From the NCBI GenBank assembly GCA_009667805.1, contig CM019063.1, forward strand, positions 352,680,942 to 352,744,941: a stretch of 64,000 nt of DNA. The letters run 5' to 3'. Below the pieces are notes generated by a model. That model searched no databases. It was not told the DNA's origin and saw only the letters and a list, made by a program, of their open reading frames with translations. Positions 49,216-59,321 of this stretch are shown here, piece after piece; position 1 is the first letter of the stretch, and every line of letters begins with the position of its first letter. The position numbers and the translations under genes were made by a program. This stretch comes from Leptobrachium leishanense (Eukaryota > Chordata > Amphibia > Anura > Megophryidae).

Positions 49216-49608
49216 TTAATACTATTTACTTTTAACCAGTTAGTAACTAATACATAGATGGTTAGTTCACTTAATGAACATCCTGCTTAAAGCAAACAAC
49301 ATATATTCCCAGCAAACCAGTATTTAAAACAAGCTAGTATCTTGTAGATATATATATATATATCTGTGCTACTTGGATCAACAAAAAGATGACGCGATCA
49401 CGAATTCTATTTCTAGAATAATAAAAACTTATTTAGTGAATCCTCACCTAAGAAGGAGAATTTAGCTTCTAATCTTCTGCTTTTTATATTGTAGGTTATA
49501 ACATCCCTGCTTAATATTCAATCACAATAGTTCTTCCAATTTTAATATATATATTTATGTATATGCTGTTGCAACAAATACTTAAGACAATTATCCTGTT
49601 ACCAGACA

Positions 49609-49643
<35 letters not shown>

Positions 49644-49713
49644 TTCTATACTGCAGGTTAGAAATATTTCAAAGGTCACGATCTAGCGATAATCTGAGAT
49701 AAATCTCAATCTA

Positions 49714-51369
49714 CAGTCAGGTCCAGAAATATTGGGACATCGACACAATTCTAACATCTTTGGCTCTATACACCACCACAATGGAGTTGGAATGAAACAA
49801 ACACAATGTGCTTTACCTGCAGACGGTCAGCTTTAATTTGAGGGTATGTACATCCAACTCGGGTGAACGTTGTAGGATTTACAGCAGTTTGCAGATGTGC
49901 CTCCCACTTGTTAAGGGACTAAAGGTAATGGGACAATTGGCTTCTCAGCTGTTCCATGGCCAGGTGTGTGATATTCCCGCATTACCCCAATTACAATGTG
50001 CAGATAAAAGGCCCAGAGTTAATTTCAAGTGTGCTATTTGCATTTGGAATCTGTTGCTGTCAACGCTCAAGATCAGATCCAAAGAGCTGTCACTATCAGT
50101 GAAGCAAGCCATCATTGGGCTGAAGAAACAAAACAAACTCATCAGAGATATAGCAAGAACATTAGGCGTGGCCAAAACAACTGTTTGGAACATTCTTAAA
50201 AAGAAGAAACGCACCGGGGAGCTCAGCAACACCAAAAGACCCTGGAGACCACGGAAAACAACTGTGGTGGATGACTGAAGAATTCTTTCCCTGGTGAAGA
50301 AAACACCCTTCACAACAGTTGGCCAGATCAAGAACACTCTCCAGGAGGTACACGTAGGTGTATGTGTGTCAAAGTCAACCATCAAGAGAAGACTTCACCA
50401 GAGTGAATACAGAGGGTTCGCCACAAGATGTAAACCATTGGTGAGCCTCAAAAACAGGAAGGCCAGATTAGAGTTGGCCAAACAACACCTAACAAAGCCT
50501 TCACAGTTCTGGAACAAGATCCTATGGACCGGTGAGACCAAGATCAACTTGTACCAGAGTGAGGGGAAGAGAAGAGTATGGAGAAGGAAAGGAACTGCTC
50601 ATGATCCTAAGCATACCACCTCATCAGTGAAGCATGGTGGTGGTAGTGTCATGGTGTGGGCATGTATTGCTGCCAATTGAACTGGTTCTCTTGTATTTAT
50701 TGATGATGTGACTGCTGACAAAAGCAGCAGGATGATTTCTGAAGTGTTTCGGGCAATATTATCAGCTCACATTTAGCCAAATGCTGCAGAACTCATTGGA
50801 CGGCGCTTCACAGTGCAGATGGACAATGACCCAAAGCATACTGCAAAAGCAACCAAAGAGTTTTTGAAGAGACAGAAGTGGAATGTTATGCAATGGCCAA
50901 GTCACTCACCTGACCTGAATCCCATTGAGCATGCATTTCACTTGCTGAAGACAAAACTGAAGGGAAAATGCCCCAAGAACAAGCAGGAACTGAAGACAGT
51001 TGCAGTAGAGGCCTGGCAGAGCATCACCAGGGATGAAACCAGCGTCTGGTGATGTCTATGCGTTCCAGACTTCAGGCAGTGATTGACTGCAAAGGATTTG
51101 CAACCAAGTATGAAGAAGGGAAAGTTTTTGATTTATGATTATTATTCTGTCCCATTACCTTTGGTCCCTTAACAAGTGGGAGGCACATCTGCAAACTGCT
51201 GTTAGTCCTACACCGTTCACCTGAGTTGGATGTACATACCCTCAAATTAAAGCTGACAGTCTGCAGTTAAAGCACATTGTGTTTGTTTCATTCCAACTCC
51301 ATTGTGGTGGTGTATAGAGCCAAAGATATTAGAATTGTGTCGATGTTCCAATATTTCTGGACCTGACTG
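49714..51369 (+). mobile_element. Tc1-like transposon, complete ends (copy 2 of a pair)
   Basis: 1656 bp, same ends as 21636-23267, TA at 49712-49713 and 51370-51371. It is inserted in long repeat A. The uninterrupted target is at about 60002 in copy B (TCTCAGTCTACGTTGC). Confidence 0.95.
50070..51052 (+). pseudogene. Tc1-like transposase, dead copy 2
   Basis: The N-terminal part MRSKELSLSVKQAIIGL...DIARTLGVAKTTVWNIL is better preserved than in copy 1 and shows the paired DNA-binding helices. Breaks: TGA after VVDD (50276-50278; copy 1 has CGA, a CpG-type change), WTGETK in place of the first catalytic Asp, the same IAAN-TGA as copy 1 (50678-50680), a TAG near 50774, and a frameshift near 51040. 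MDNDPKHT and NPIEHAFHLLK remain. Confidence 0.88.
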
Positions 51370-52375
51370 TATATCCATTGCAACAGATATACACCAATAT
51401 ACATATATCACTTACATTAATCCCACTATTTTGCTTTCCATACATTACCTGTCCAGTCTGGATTCAAGCGTTTCTGCAATCTTCTTAGTGATAAGTGGAT
51501 ATAATCTATTTTGGAGAGTTTGTTAGAATATGTGAGAGTATTTATAATATATTAGAAATTTGTTTGCATTTTAATTTCTTTGTCTGAGTTTTCTCCTTGA
51601 GCATAACTCGTAACATAATTTGAGAGAGTGAATGCATGAGAGTAAAAAAAAAAAATAAGATTTGAAGTCCCAAGAGGGATAAGTGAAGTGTAGTCTGAAT
51701 TGAAATGAAATGAAGTGATGTTGTGGAATGAATGACCTCTACATGTTCTGTGTAACCAGTTATAGAGTAAATGACATCACTTATTACGTACCTCTCTATT
51801 TTGCATATCTTCTCTTAATGGCTCTCTATGAAAACTGTCAACCTTTACAACACCACAAGATGGCAGTGTTGATTTAATTTTAAATATCACAAATATATTT
51901 GATATTTATTTTGAAACCTATGACCGAGATCATAGACCACTCTCTCTTAACAAAATACCTAATATTTCCAGACAGTGTGTCTGTCATATTTGATTTAATA
52001 TTAAGAATCCCTCTTTTTCTACAAGCCATTTCAAGGTTTTCTTATCAGTTAATACATTCCTTTACAATTAAATCAGAGAATACTTCTATTCTTCAGTATA
52101 CTGCTTACATATCTATAATGTACTTCAAAATATATATTGAAATTACTATTGTTTTTCTCTGAAAATACCTGACACTCTGTGTCAGTGAGTACCTGAAACA
52201 AGTAACAATACTCATATTAAATGTCATGTGACCGCTTTCCAATAAATAATTTCCTATTTTGCTGAAAGCCTGTACAGGTTTATGGTAACATTGAAATGTA
52301 TAGCCAGACACCTCATTTACCAACTGCCTGTACACACACAGACCCCCACACTTCATCTCGGATATATACTACCTA

Positions 52376-52640
52376 TAGTCATGGCTGAAATTGTTGGCAC
52401 CCCAGAAATTTTTCCAGAAAATCAAGTATTTCTCACAGAAAAGTATTGCAGTAACACATGTTTTGCTATACACAGGTTTATTCCCTTTGTGTGTATTGGA
52501 ACAAAACAAAAAAGGGAGGAAAAAAGGCAAATACAAAGGGAATAAACGTGTATAGCAATAAATGTGTTACTGAAATACTTTTCTGTGCGAAATACTTGAT
52601 TTTCTGGAAACATTTCTGGGGTGCCAACAATTTCGGATAT
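52376..52640. mobile_element. Palindromic Tc1/mariner-type MITE
   Basis: Arms of about 115 bp: AGTCATGGCTGAAATTGTTG...TTTATTCCCTTTG and its mirror CAAAGGGAATAAA...CAACAATTTCGG, with a short loop near 52515. TA-rich borders. Confidence 0.8.
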
Positions 52641-52654
52641 ATATATTCCTATTG

Positions 52655-52912
52655 CTACAAACCTACCACCCGACTCACTAATACACCTCACTGCCCCAAC
52701 CAGTCCTTCACTCTCACCTTGCAGTCCTCTCCTCTTGATTCCACCATCCCAACCCTTCTAGATTGTAAATTCCACGGGAGTGGGCCATCGTTTCCTCCTG
52801 TACGGGTTTATCAAAATGTTGTTCTGTCTCCATGTATTGTATCCCTGTATATATTGTGCCCATTGTTCAGCGCCGCAGAATATGCTGGTGCTATATAATA
52901 AATAATACCCAC
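52655..52912 (+). mobile_element. L2-type LINE 3' end
   Basis: TTCTAGATTGTAAATTCCAC...GGGCC and the end CAGCGCCGCAGAATATGCTG, then GTGCTATATAATAAATAATA, are the standard L2-style 3' terminus. Confidence 0.65.
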
Positions 52913-53320
52913 TCAGACCTCATATACATGTATACCCACTCAGATACATGTATAATTACAGACCTCCGGTATACCCTCAGACGCCAGGGCAGCTGTCCAA
53001 ATGCATTAAAAGCTTTGGGCCAACGTTCCCGCCAGTTGGCCGTGCTGGCGAGTGGCTACAGTGCTGTAGCGCACTCTCGTGATATCACGACTGGAGGCGG
53101 TGTCACATTCTCCACAGCCGGGTGGGCAGCTCGGAAACGCGGCTAGCTGTAAAGGAACGCTGGTCTAAAGATTGTAATGCATACGGACTGCTGCCCAGGC
53201 CCCTCGTATACCGGCAAGCCAGCCCAGCGATGGCTTCTTGGTATTGGGGTATCGGCACTGATACCGATACTAGTATCGGTGCATCCCTAGTATATACACA
53301 TATCTGAGGTGAGGTATTTA

Positions 53321-53362
53321 TTAAGTATTTTACCAGGAAGGATACATTGAGATTTCTCTCGG
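53321..53362 (-). repeat. SINE/LINE tail shared with the 58181 SINE
   Basis: On the minus strand: GAGAAATCTCAATGTATCCT, then TCCTGGTAAAATACTTAATA. The same words end the SINE at 58340-58375. Confidence 0.6.
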
Positions 53363-53813
53363 TGGTGTCTATGGTCAGGGTGTGTGCAGTGGGTAAATGG
53401 TGTGTCTGGCCATTCATTTCAATACTGATATAAAGTGGATAGGCTTTCAGCAAAAGCCTAAATTATTTGCTGGAAAGTGGTCACATGACATTGAATAAAT
53501 GTATCTGGGGGAAAAAAAAGCATCGATACACGTACTCTGTCCAAAAAAAAAAAAGGATCGGTGCATCCCGATCCAGCATCGTGCACTTCCACCCCAGAGG
53601 TCTGTGGCTTTTGTGTAGTCATCCTTTTACTGCTGTTTGGAATCCCATGTAGAAATAAATATTGTAAATATTCAGAGTTAATGTCTTGTCAAGAATGTGA
53701 TGGCATGAGTGGCTTTTCCTAGACCTTGCTTTTTAAATTGATCAAAAGACAACTACGCTAACTTTAAACAATCTATTGTTAACAAATTTTAACTTTTTTT
53801 TGTTGTATTGCAG

Positions 53814-53897
53814 GAGGAGCAAGAAGCAACCCGAAGGAAGCAGCAGAGAGAAGGGAGAAGCAATACCACCACACCAACAAAAATTCAGGAAGTTAAG
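53814..53897 (+). CDS. DOT1L: DOT1L exon (residues about 336-363, basic tail)
   Basis: 84 nt between TTGTATTGCAG and GTAGAT, phase 0 at both ends. It encodes EEQEATRRKQQREGRSNTTT and PTKIQEVK. It starts the charged region after the catalytic domain that leads to the DNA/nucleosome-binding part. It is less conserved than the other exons (human has [24 protein letters not shown]), as expected outside the fold. Later exons with the lysine-rich segment are not in the window. Confidence 0.94.
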
Positions 53898-54715
53898 GTA
53901 GATCACAACCCCCCCCTTGTCACTTTTCTGAAATGGATGTACATAATAATTTTTTCTTCTTTTTGATTTAAATACTATCTTTAAATGATTGTAATTTGTC
54001 TTGCAGACCTGGTTTGTAATGTTTTTTTTTTTTCGTTTTCACTCAATGTGCAGTCCTTTCACACCCTTATCCCTAGAGTTCACAAATTATTTTATAGCTA
54101 CACTTTATAGTTTGATGACAAGCATCACTATAAAAAAAAGACGAACGATTCAATAAACAGTGAACTTGCCACCGAAGTTGTCGGGGTAATGCCCTGATTT
54201 TCAGTGATTACATTTGAAAAAGGTTTAAACAGGCAAATCCCATAGGATTCAGTGTAAACCGTTTATTCTTTTTATTTTTAGCAAACAGTCCTTTTAATTT
54301 GTGGAGCATTTTCATATATTATTCTTATGTGAAATCCTTTTTTTTTTTTTTTTTTCCTGTAACAGACATTTATATTCAAGTATTTTCATGCATTTGTATT
54401 GGTTTAAACACCTTTTAGAAGAATAGCGGTGTTCTCTCTTCATTTTTTCATACAGTTTGGCGTTTTGATGGTCTTCAGCGCCTCCACGTTTGGGGACCCT
54501 AAGGTGAATAGTGAATTCACCGCTGGGTCGACTAACTGGAATCGCCAAGCGCAGCAAAATGCGCCGAACAAGAAACCACTGAAATTTCGGTGCTTTCTGA
54601 ATAGCAATTTATATCATCATGGAAGATACCATTTTGATTCTTCCCATACAAAGAGCTAGGATAAAATATCAGATCTAAAGACAACTGTGCCTTTTAAAAT
54701 GACAAGTCTTATTTC
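53898..54715. other. Intronic sequence without recognised features
   Basis: AT-rich with C and T runs. No repeat ends or coding signal found before the hAT element. Confidence 0.5.
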
Positions 54716-55326
54716 CAGTGCTTTTTTTTCTGGAAAATAGGTGGGGGCACTCTCGCGCCCAGGGAAAAACAGTGATTATTATGACTATTTTTCGTGTCCT
54801 AATAAATACTCCTTTATTAACCCTTTAAGGATAGAGGCAATCTTACTTTGTGAAGTGCAGGTAGCAGATAATGTGGCGATTCTAGGAGCAATAACAGCCT
54901 TTTGGGTGCAGGGCAAGGGGGCAATGCCGGACTGCGGTAAGAACACAGTTGCAGACTTTTCCGCACAGCAGCCTGTTTAAAGACAAATACATGCATTACA
55001 GCCAAGCCATACATTCACAAACATAGCCATATATCACCCCGGGGGTATGTAGCGCTAAAACTCACAGTAATGTGCCGTGTGTATGAGGGTGTCAGAGCTC
55101 CACAGTAATAAAACTCACAGTAATGTACCAATATCAATTTATTCAATGCCTACGCCAACGCATACCAAATAAATTTCTCCCCAGCATACCAATTAATTAA
55201 TTTCTCCCCCAGAATACCATTTACTTTCTCCCCAGTATAGAAATTTATTCCCCCAATATCAATTAATTTCTCCCCATAATTAATTTTTATCCCCGATATC
55301 AATTTATTCCCCCAATATTTCCCCCC

Positions 55327-56428
55327 CCGCTCACAACATGGATATATTTGCCCCCCTGCTCACATGGGTATATTTGCCCCCCAGCTCACATGGGTATATT
55401 TGCCCCCCAGCTCACAACATGGATATATTTGCCCCCCCCCAGCTCACATGGATATATTTGCCCCCCAGCTCACAACGTGGGTATATTTGCCCCCAGCTCA
55501 GAATAAGGCTAGATTTGCCCCCCAGCTCACAACATGGATATATCTGCCCCCCAGCTCACAACATGGATATATCTGCCCCCCAGCTCACAACATGGATATA
55601 TTTTCCCCCAGCTCACAACATGGATATATTTGCGCGCCCCCCCAGCTCACAACATGGATATATTTGCGCCCCCCCAGCTCACAACATGGATATATTTGCC
55701 CCAGCTCACAACCTGTATGTATTTTCCCCCAGCTCACAACCTGGATATATTTGCCCCCAGCTCACAACCTGGATATATTTGCCCCCAGCTCACAACCTGG
55801 ATATATTTGCCCCCAGCTCACAACCTGGATATATTTCCCCCCCAGCTCACAACATGGATATATTTGCCCCCCAGCTCACAACATGGATATATTTGCCCCC
55901 CAGCTCACAACATGGGTATATTTGCCCCCCCGCTCACAACATGGGTATATTTGCCCCAGCTCACAACATGGGTATATTTGCCCCAGCTCACAACATGGGT
56001 ATATTTGCCCCAGCTCACAACATGGGTATATTTGCCCCCCAGCTCACAACATGGGTATATTTGCCCCCCAGCTCACAACATGGATGTATTTGCCTCCCAG
56101 CTCACAACATGGATGTATTTGCCTCCCAGCTCGCAACATGGATATATTTGCCTCCCAGCTCGCAACATGGATCTATTTGCCTCCCAGCTCGCAACATGGA
56201 TCTATTTGCCTCCCAGCTCGCAACATGGATCTATTTGCCTCCCAGCTCGCAACATGGATATATTTGCCTCCCAGCTCACAACATGGATATATTTGCCTCC
56301 CAGCTCACAACATGGATATATTTGCCCCCCTGCTCACAACATGGATATATTTGCCCCCAGCTCACAACATGGATATATTTGCCCCCCAGCTCACAACATG
56401 GATATATTTGCCCCCCAGCTCACAACAT
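55327..56428. repeat. 29-bp minisatellite, about 37 units
   Basis: The unit GCCCCCCAGCTCACAACATG plus GATATATTT varies by C-run length (28-31 bp). Sub-blocks differ: ACCTGGATATA (55735-55830), ATGGGTATATTTGCCCC (55910-56060), and CTCCCAGCTCGCAACATGG (56090-56260). Long open frames across it are an effect of the periodicity. Two further units at 56810-56865 lie beyond a CR1 insertion. Confidence 0.95.
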
Positions 56429-56808
56429 AGTTACATAGTTACATAGGCTGAAAAAAGACATGCGTCCATCGAGTTCAGCCTCTCCCACATCACCTACTGC
56501 TGTTGATCCAAAAGAAGGCAAAAAACCCAGTCTGAATGCTTGCCAATATGCAACATACTTGGAAAAAATTCCTTCTTGACCCCAGAATGGCAGTCAGATT
56601 TCTCCTTGGATCAAGAAGCTTTTACCCACATATTAAATATTATTACCCTTAATATTTTGTGTCTGCAGGAAGTCATCCAGTCGTTTTTTAAAAGTCTGTA
56701 CGGACTCTGACCCAACCACCTCAACAGACAGAGAATTCCACAGCTTTATTGTTCTCACCGTAAAATAACCCTTCCTATGCTTTAGGCTGTTTTCTTTCTT
56801 CCAGTCTA
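56429..56808 (-). mobile_element. CR1-like LINE 3' fragment inside the minisatellite
   Basis: On the minus strand it reads KGYFTVRTIKLWNSLSVEVV and FKKRLDDFLQTQNI, the LINE C-terminus. It ends at low coordinates in an 8-bp repeat tail (CTATGTAACTATGTAACTATG read on the minus strand, 56428-56448). The array resumes at 56809 with AACATGGGTATATTTGCC. Confidence 0.85.
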
Positions 56809-57148
56809 AACATGGGTATATTTGCCCCAGCTCACAACATGGGTATATTTGCACCCAGCTCGCACCTTCTCAAGCCCCAGGCTCCGCCGGCATTCTCTTT
56901 CCCCACGAGGCGAGTGGCTGCTGGCATGAAGCAGCTTGGCTGCTCGCCGGGAACCACCCGACCAACCGTGCAGCCTCGTTCTCGCGAGATCGCGCGCTGG
57001 TCAGGTGGTTCTCAACCCTGGGGCGAGCGGCCAAGCTGCATGTCAGTGGCCATTCACTTCGCAGGGAAAGAGAACGCCGGCAGCGGAGATTTTCTGGGGG
57101 GGGGGCAATTGCCCGGATCCGCCCATGGCTGGAGCCAGAACACCTGCA

Positions 57149-57496
57149 CTGCCACCCAGTTGTTATACCACTGCTCCCCGGCTGTCAGCGGAGGTGCCCC
57201 ATGCCCAGCTGCTCGCAGAGACTGCGGAGTGCTAACCTGGCAGAGGCGCGCTCCTTCCCCTCTGCCGGCACCGCCCCCAATGCCTGCAAGTCGTCGCCCC
57301 GCTGATGACGTCACGTGGCTGCCGCGTGACCTAATCAGCGGGGCCGTTGACTTGCAGGCATTGGGGGCGGTGCCGGCAGAGGGGAAGGAGCGCGCTGCTG
57401 CCAGGCTAGCACTCCTCAGTCTCTGCAAGCAGCTGGCTGGGCATGGGGCACCTCCGCTCACGGCCAGGGAGCAGTGGCGTAACAACTGGGTAGCAG
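57149..57496. repeat. 350-bp imperfect palindrome
   Basis: Arms of about 165 bp. CTGCCACCCAGTTGTTATAC at the left is mirrored by GTAACAACTGGGTAGCAG at the right. TGCCGGCACCGCCCCCAATG is mirrored by CATTGGGGGCGGTGCCGGCA. The centre is near 57320. GC-rich, a foldback structure. Confidence 0.92.
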
Positions 57497-57597
57497 CGCA
57501 TCCCGCGGTAACAAATTAGGCCCTGCTGAGAGGTGCTGGTACACGCCGAGAGGTGCCGGTACGCCGTACCAGCTCAAAAAAAAACCCTGCTTATTTC

Positions 57598-58180
57598 CCA
57601 GAGTGTTAACATGTGCCATTTTGACCCTCCTATGCCTGTCCAAACTGAGAGGAATAATTAATGAAAAAGAATACCAATCATAAAACTGCCCACATTAAAA
57701 TTACATGCTCCTGGGTCAAAAGTCAATGCTGCGTTCATCCTCACTCCTTTCTAACATTGATTGTAAAATCTGCAGTTTTTTTTTTTTAATCCCATAAAGT
57801 TAAATGTGAGCCCCATCACAAACTCGCTATAAAATTAGTCTGTTGTTCACTTAGGTTGATGGTCGCAAGTCAACAATATGAAGAAATTGCTCATATGAAT
57901 TGTGGGGAATCCTTATTCAAATAAGGGGTGATATATTTCTATAATGAGTTGGTGATTGCTCTTTTTTAAAATCTCATCCTGTATTTAACTATTTATTGTA
58001 TGTATGCCTCCAAAAGTATTTAAATTTTGTAAGTCATTGTTCTGACATATGCTGGCAGTTGGACAGGCACTGGATATTTGTTTAAAGAGCAGGGCAGAAG
58101 GTTTGGCTTGCAAGCGGGCGTAAACATCTGTTACTGTAGCTCTGGTGCTCATCCTGAATTTATGACTTCTACAGTGCAAA
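57598..58180. other. Intronic sequence without recognised features
   Basis: Nothing recognised. Confidence 0.5.
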
Positions 58181-58400
58181 GTACCGGCTGGGTGGAGTAG
58201 AGGTAACATCACTGCTCTGCATGGAGAGAGCCTGTGGAGACATGAGTTTGATTCCAGCAAGAGCACCTCTCCAGTAAGTGTCCTTGGGCAAGACACCTAA
58301 CGGTACATACTAGCCACCCAGAACATACTTGAAAACGAGACAAATCTCAATGTATCCTTCCTGGTAAAATACTTTCTCAAAATAAAAAAATAAAAAAGTA
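58181..58400 (+). mobile_element. tRNA-derived SINE
   Basis: The head has a box A-like GGAGTAGAGGTAACATC and box B-like GAGTTTGATTCCAGC (58245-58259) at tRNA spacing. It is followed by TCCTTGGGCAAGACACCTAA (core-like block, also typical of MIR/CORE-SINEs) and a tail ending AAAATAAAAAAATAAAAAAG. These are promoter boxes for RNA polymerase III. Confidence 0.7.
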
Positions 58401-59321
58401 ACCAACACGAGGAAACCCTCCTAACCCAAAACCCCTAGTTTTTCTCAATCGGTCAATGGAGCAGTTTTTCACTGAAAACAAGTTTTGTAACGGATAGATC
58501 GGGGGCCCTGTTAGATTTCTAGGAGCCTAGGTAATGCGGCACTGTGTATGTATCTCGTGCTGTTCTTACATTGGGAGCAGAAGACTCCTGTTTACACATT
58601 GTTCAGTGTCCACAGATCACCTGGGGTGGGGTTGGGAATTCCCAGCTTTTCTTTTCTCCCCTCCCTTTGGTAAATAGATGCTTTGTTCTTTATGGAGTAA
58701 TTGTACCTGCTTGGAGATACATTAGATTCCTGCTTCAAACAAGCCCAGAGTCACCTCTGCTCTTTGGGGGAAAAAACTATATTCACTTATTGAGGCTGTC
58801 TTTAAGAGTTACCTAGAGCGTTACCCCATAGGTGTACGAGAGCTCTAACACCTCTTGTAATGGAACTTTGATTCCAAGTTAGCAATTAGAAACCTAAAGC
58901 TGGAGCCTCAATTCTTAAACATACATGTACAGTGAGGGCTTAACAGAACATGTAAAATGACCAGTGTTCAACGAACAGTGAGCTTAACCCCATAATAGAA
59001 GAAACCATTAAAAGGGGCTGCTACAATGAGCCCCAAAAAGTGCACAGCTTTCCAAGTACTACGTTCAAAACTTTACAAAACAAAATCCAATGTCTCTGTG
59101 CATCATAAAGATCTTGCCTTATTGGTAGCTATCAGTAGTGATGATAAAGGAAAATAAATCTTATTAGATGTGTACAACTGAACATCCATTTGTCGGATAT
59201 AATCTCTGCAGGTGAATACAACACGTTTAAATATATTGGACTTACCAGCCAAGCCTCCAATATGTCTATATTGGACTTACTGGACCTACCTCGGCAGTCG
59301 CCTCCAATATATCAGGGATTA
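58401..59321. other. Intronic sequence without recognised features
   Basis: Two close repeats of CCTCCAATAT / TATATTGGACTTAC near 59235-59312. Otherwise nothing recognised. Confidence 0.45.

Larger units (their letters stand above)
47776..52176. mobile_element. Long repeat of unknown class, copy A, interrupted twice
   Basis: It shares long AT-rich stretches with 59322-61110: AAGAAACTTATACGAGA, GGATAAAAATATATATTTAT, AATAAAAACTTATTTAGTGA. The right end reads TACCTGACAC in A and TACCCGACAC in B. Copy A is interrupted by the CR1 fragment and by Tc1 copy 2. It may be a solo LTR of minus orientation (TGTCRGGTA start), but the other end does not show CA. Confidence 0.5.
47707..53289. mobile_element. 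hAT-like element with nested insertions
   Basis: The left end TAGGGTTGCACCCATACC at 47707 and right end GTATCGGTGCATCCCTA at 53289 are inverted. The flanks GTATACAT and GTATATAC agree at 6 of 8 positions. The interior contains the long repeat 47776-52176 (with CR1 and Tc1 inside), a Tc1-type MITE, an L2 tail and a second hairpin (52985-53213). Confidence 0.55.
52222..53490. repeat. Distant inverted repeat
   Basis: ATGTCATGTGACCGCTTTCC (52220-52240) and the following AATAAATAATTTCC...GCTGAAAGCCT reappear inverted at 53436-53488. They frame most of the right half of the nest. The right copy lies outside the 53289 border, so the element borders may be wider than annotated. Confidence 0.6.
54716..57589. 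mobile_element. Large non-autonomous hAT element carrying a minisatellite and palindrome
   Basis: It starts CAGTGCTTTTTTTTCTGG and ends CAGCTCAAAAAAAAACCCTG. Identical 8-bp flanks CTTATTTC occur at 54708-54715 and 57590-57597. The 2874 bp between contain the 29-bp array, a CR1 fragment that cut the array, a GC-rich 350-bp palindrome, and no transposase. Confidence 0.85.

Noticed and set aside
54421..54660. Possible further DOT1L exon
   Set aside because: The reading does not match the lysine-rich segment expected next, and no AG/GT pair frames it.
55338..56446. Open frames of about 300-366 codons with WIYLPPSSQHGYICPP-type repeats
   Set aside because: They are translations of the 29-bp minisatellite in several frames at once. 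C-run length changes would shift any frame.
56812..57519. 235-codon frame, plus 143-codon antisense frame at 57054
   Set aside because: They lie across the GC-rich palindrome. Both strands are open because the arms mirror each other.
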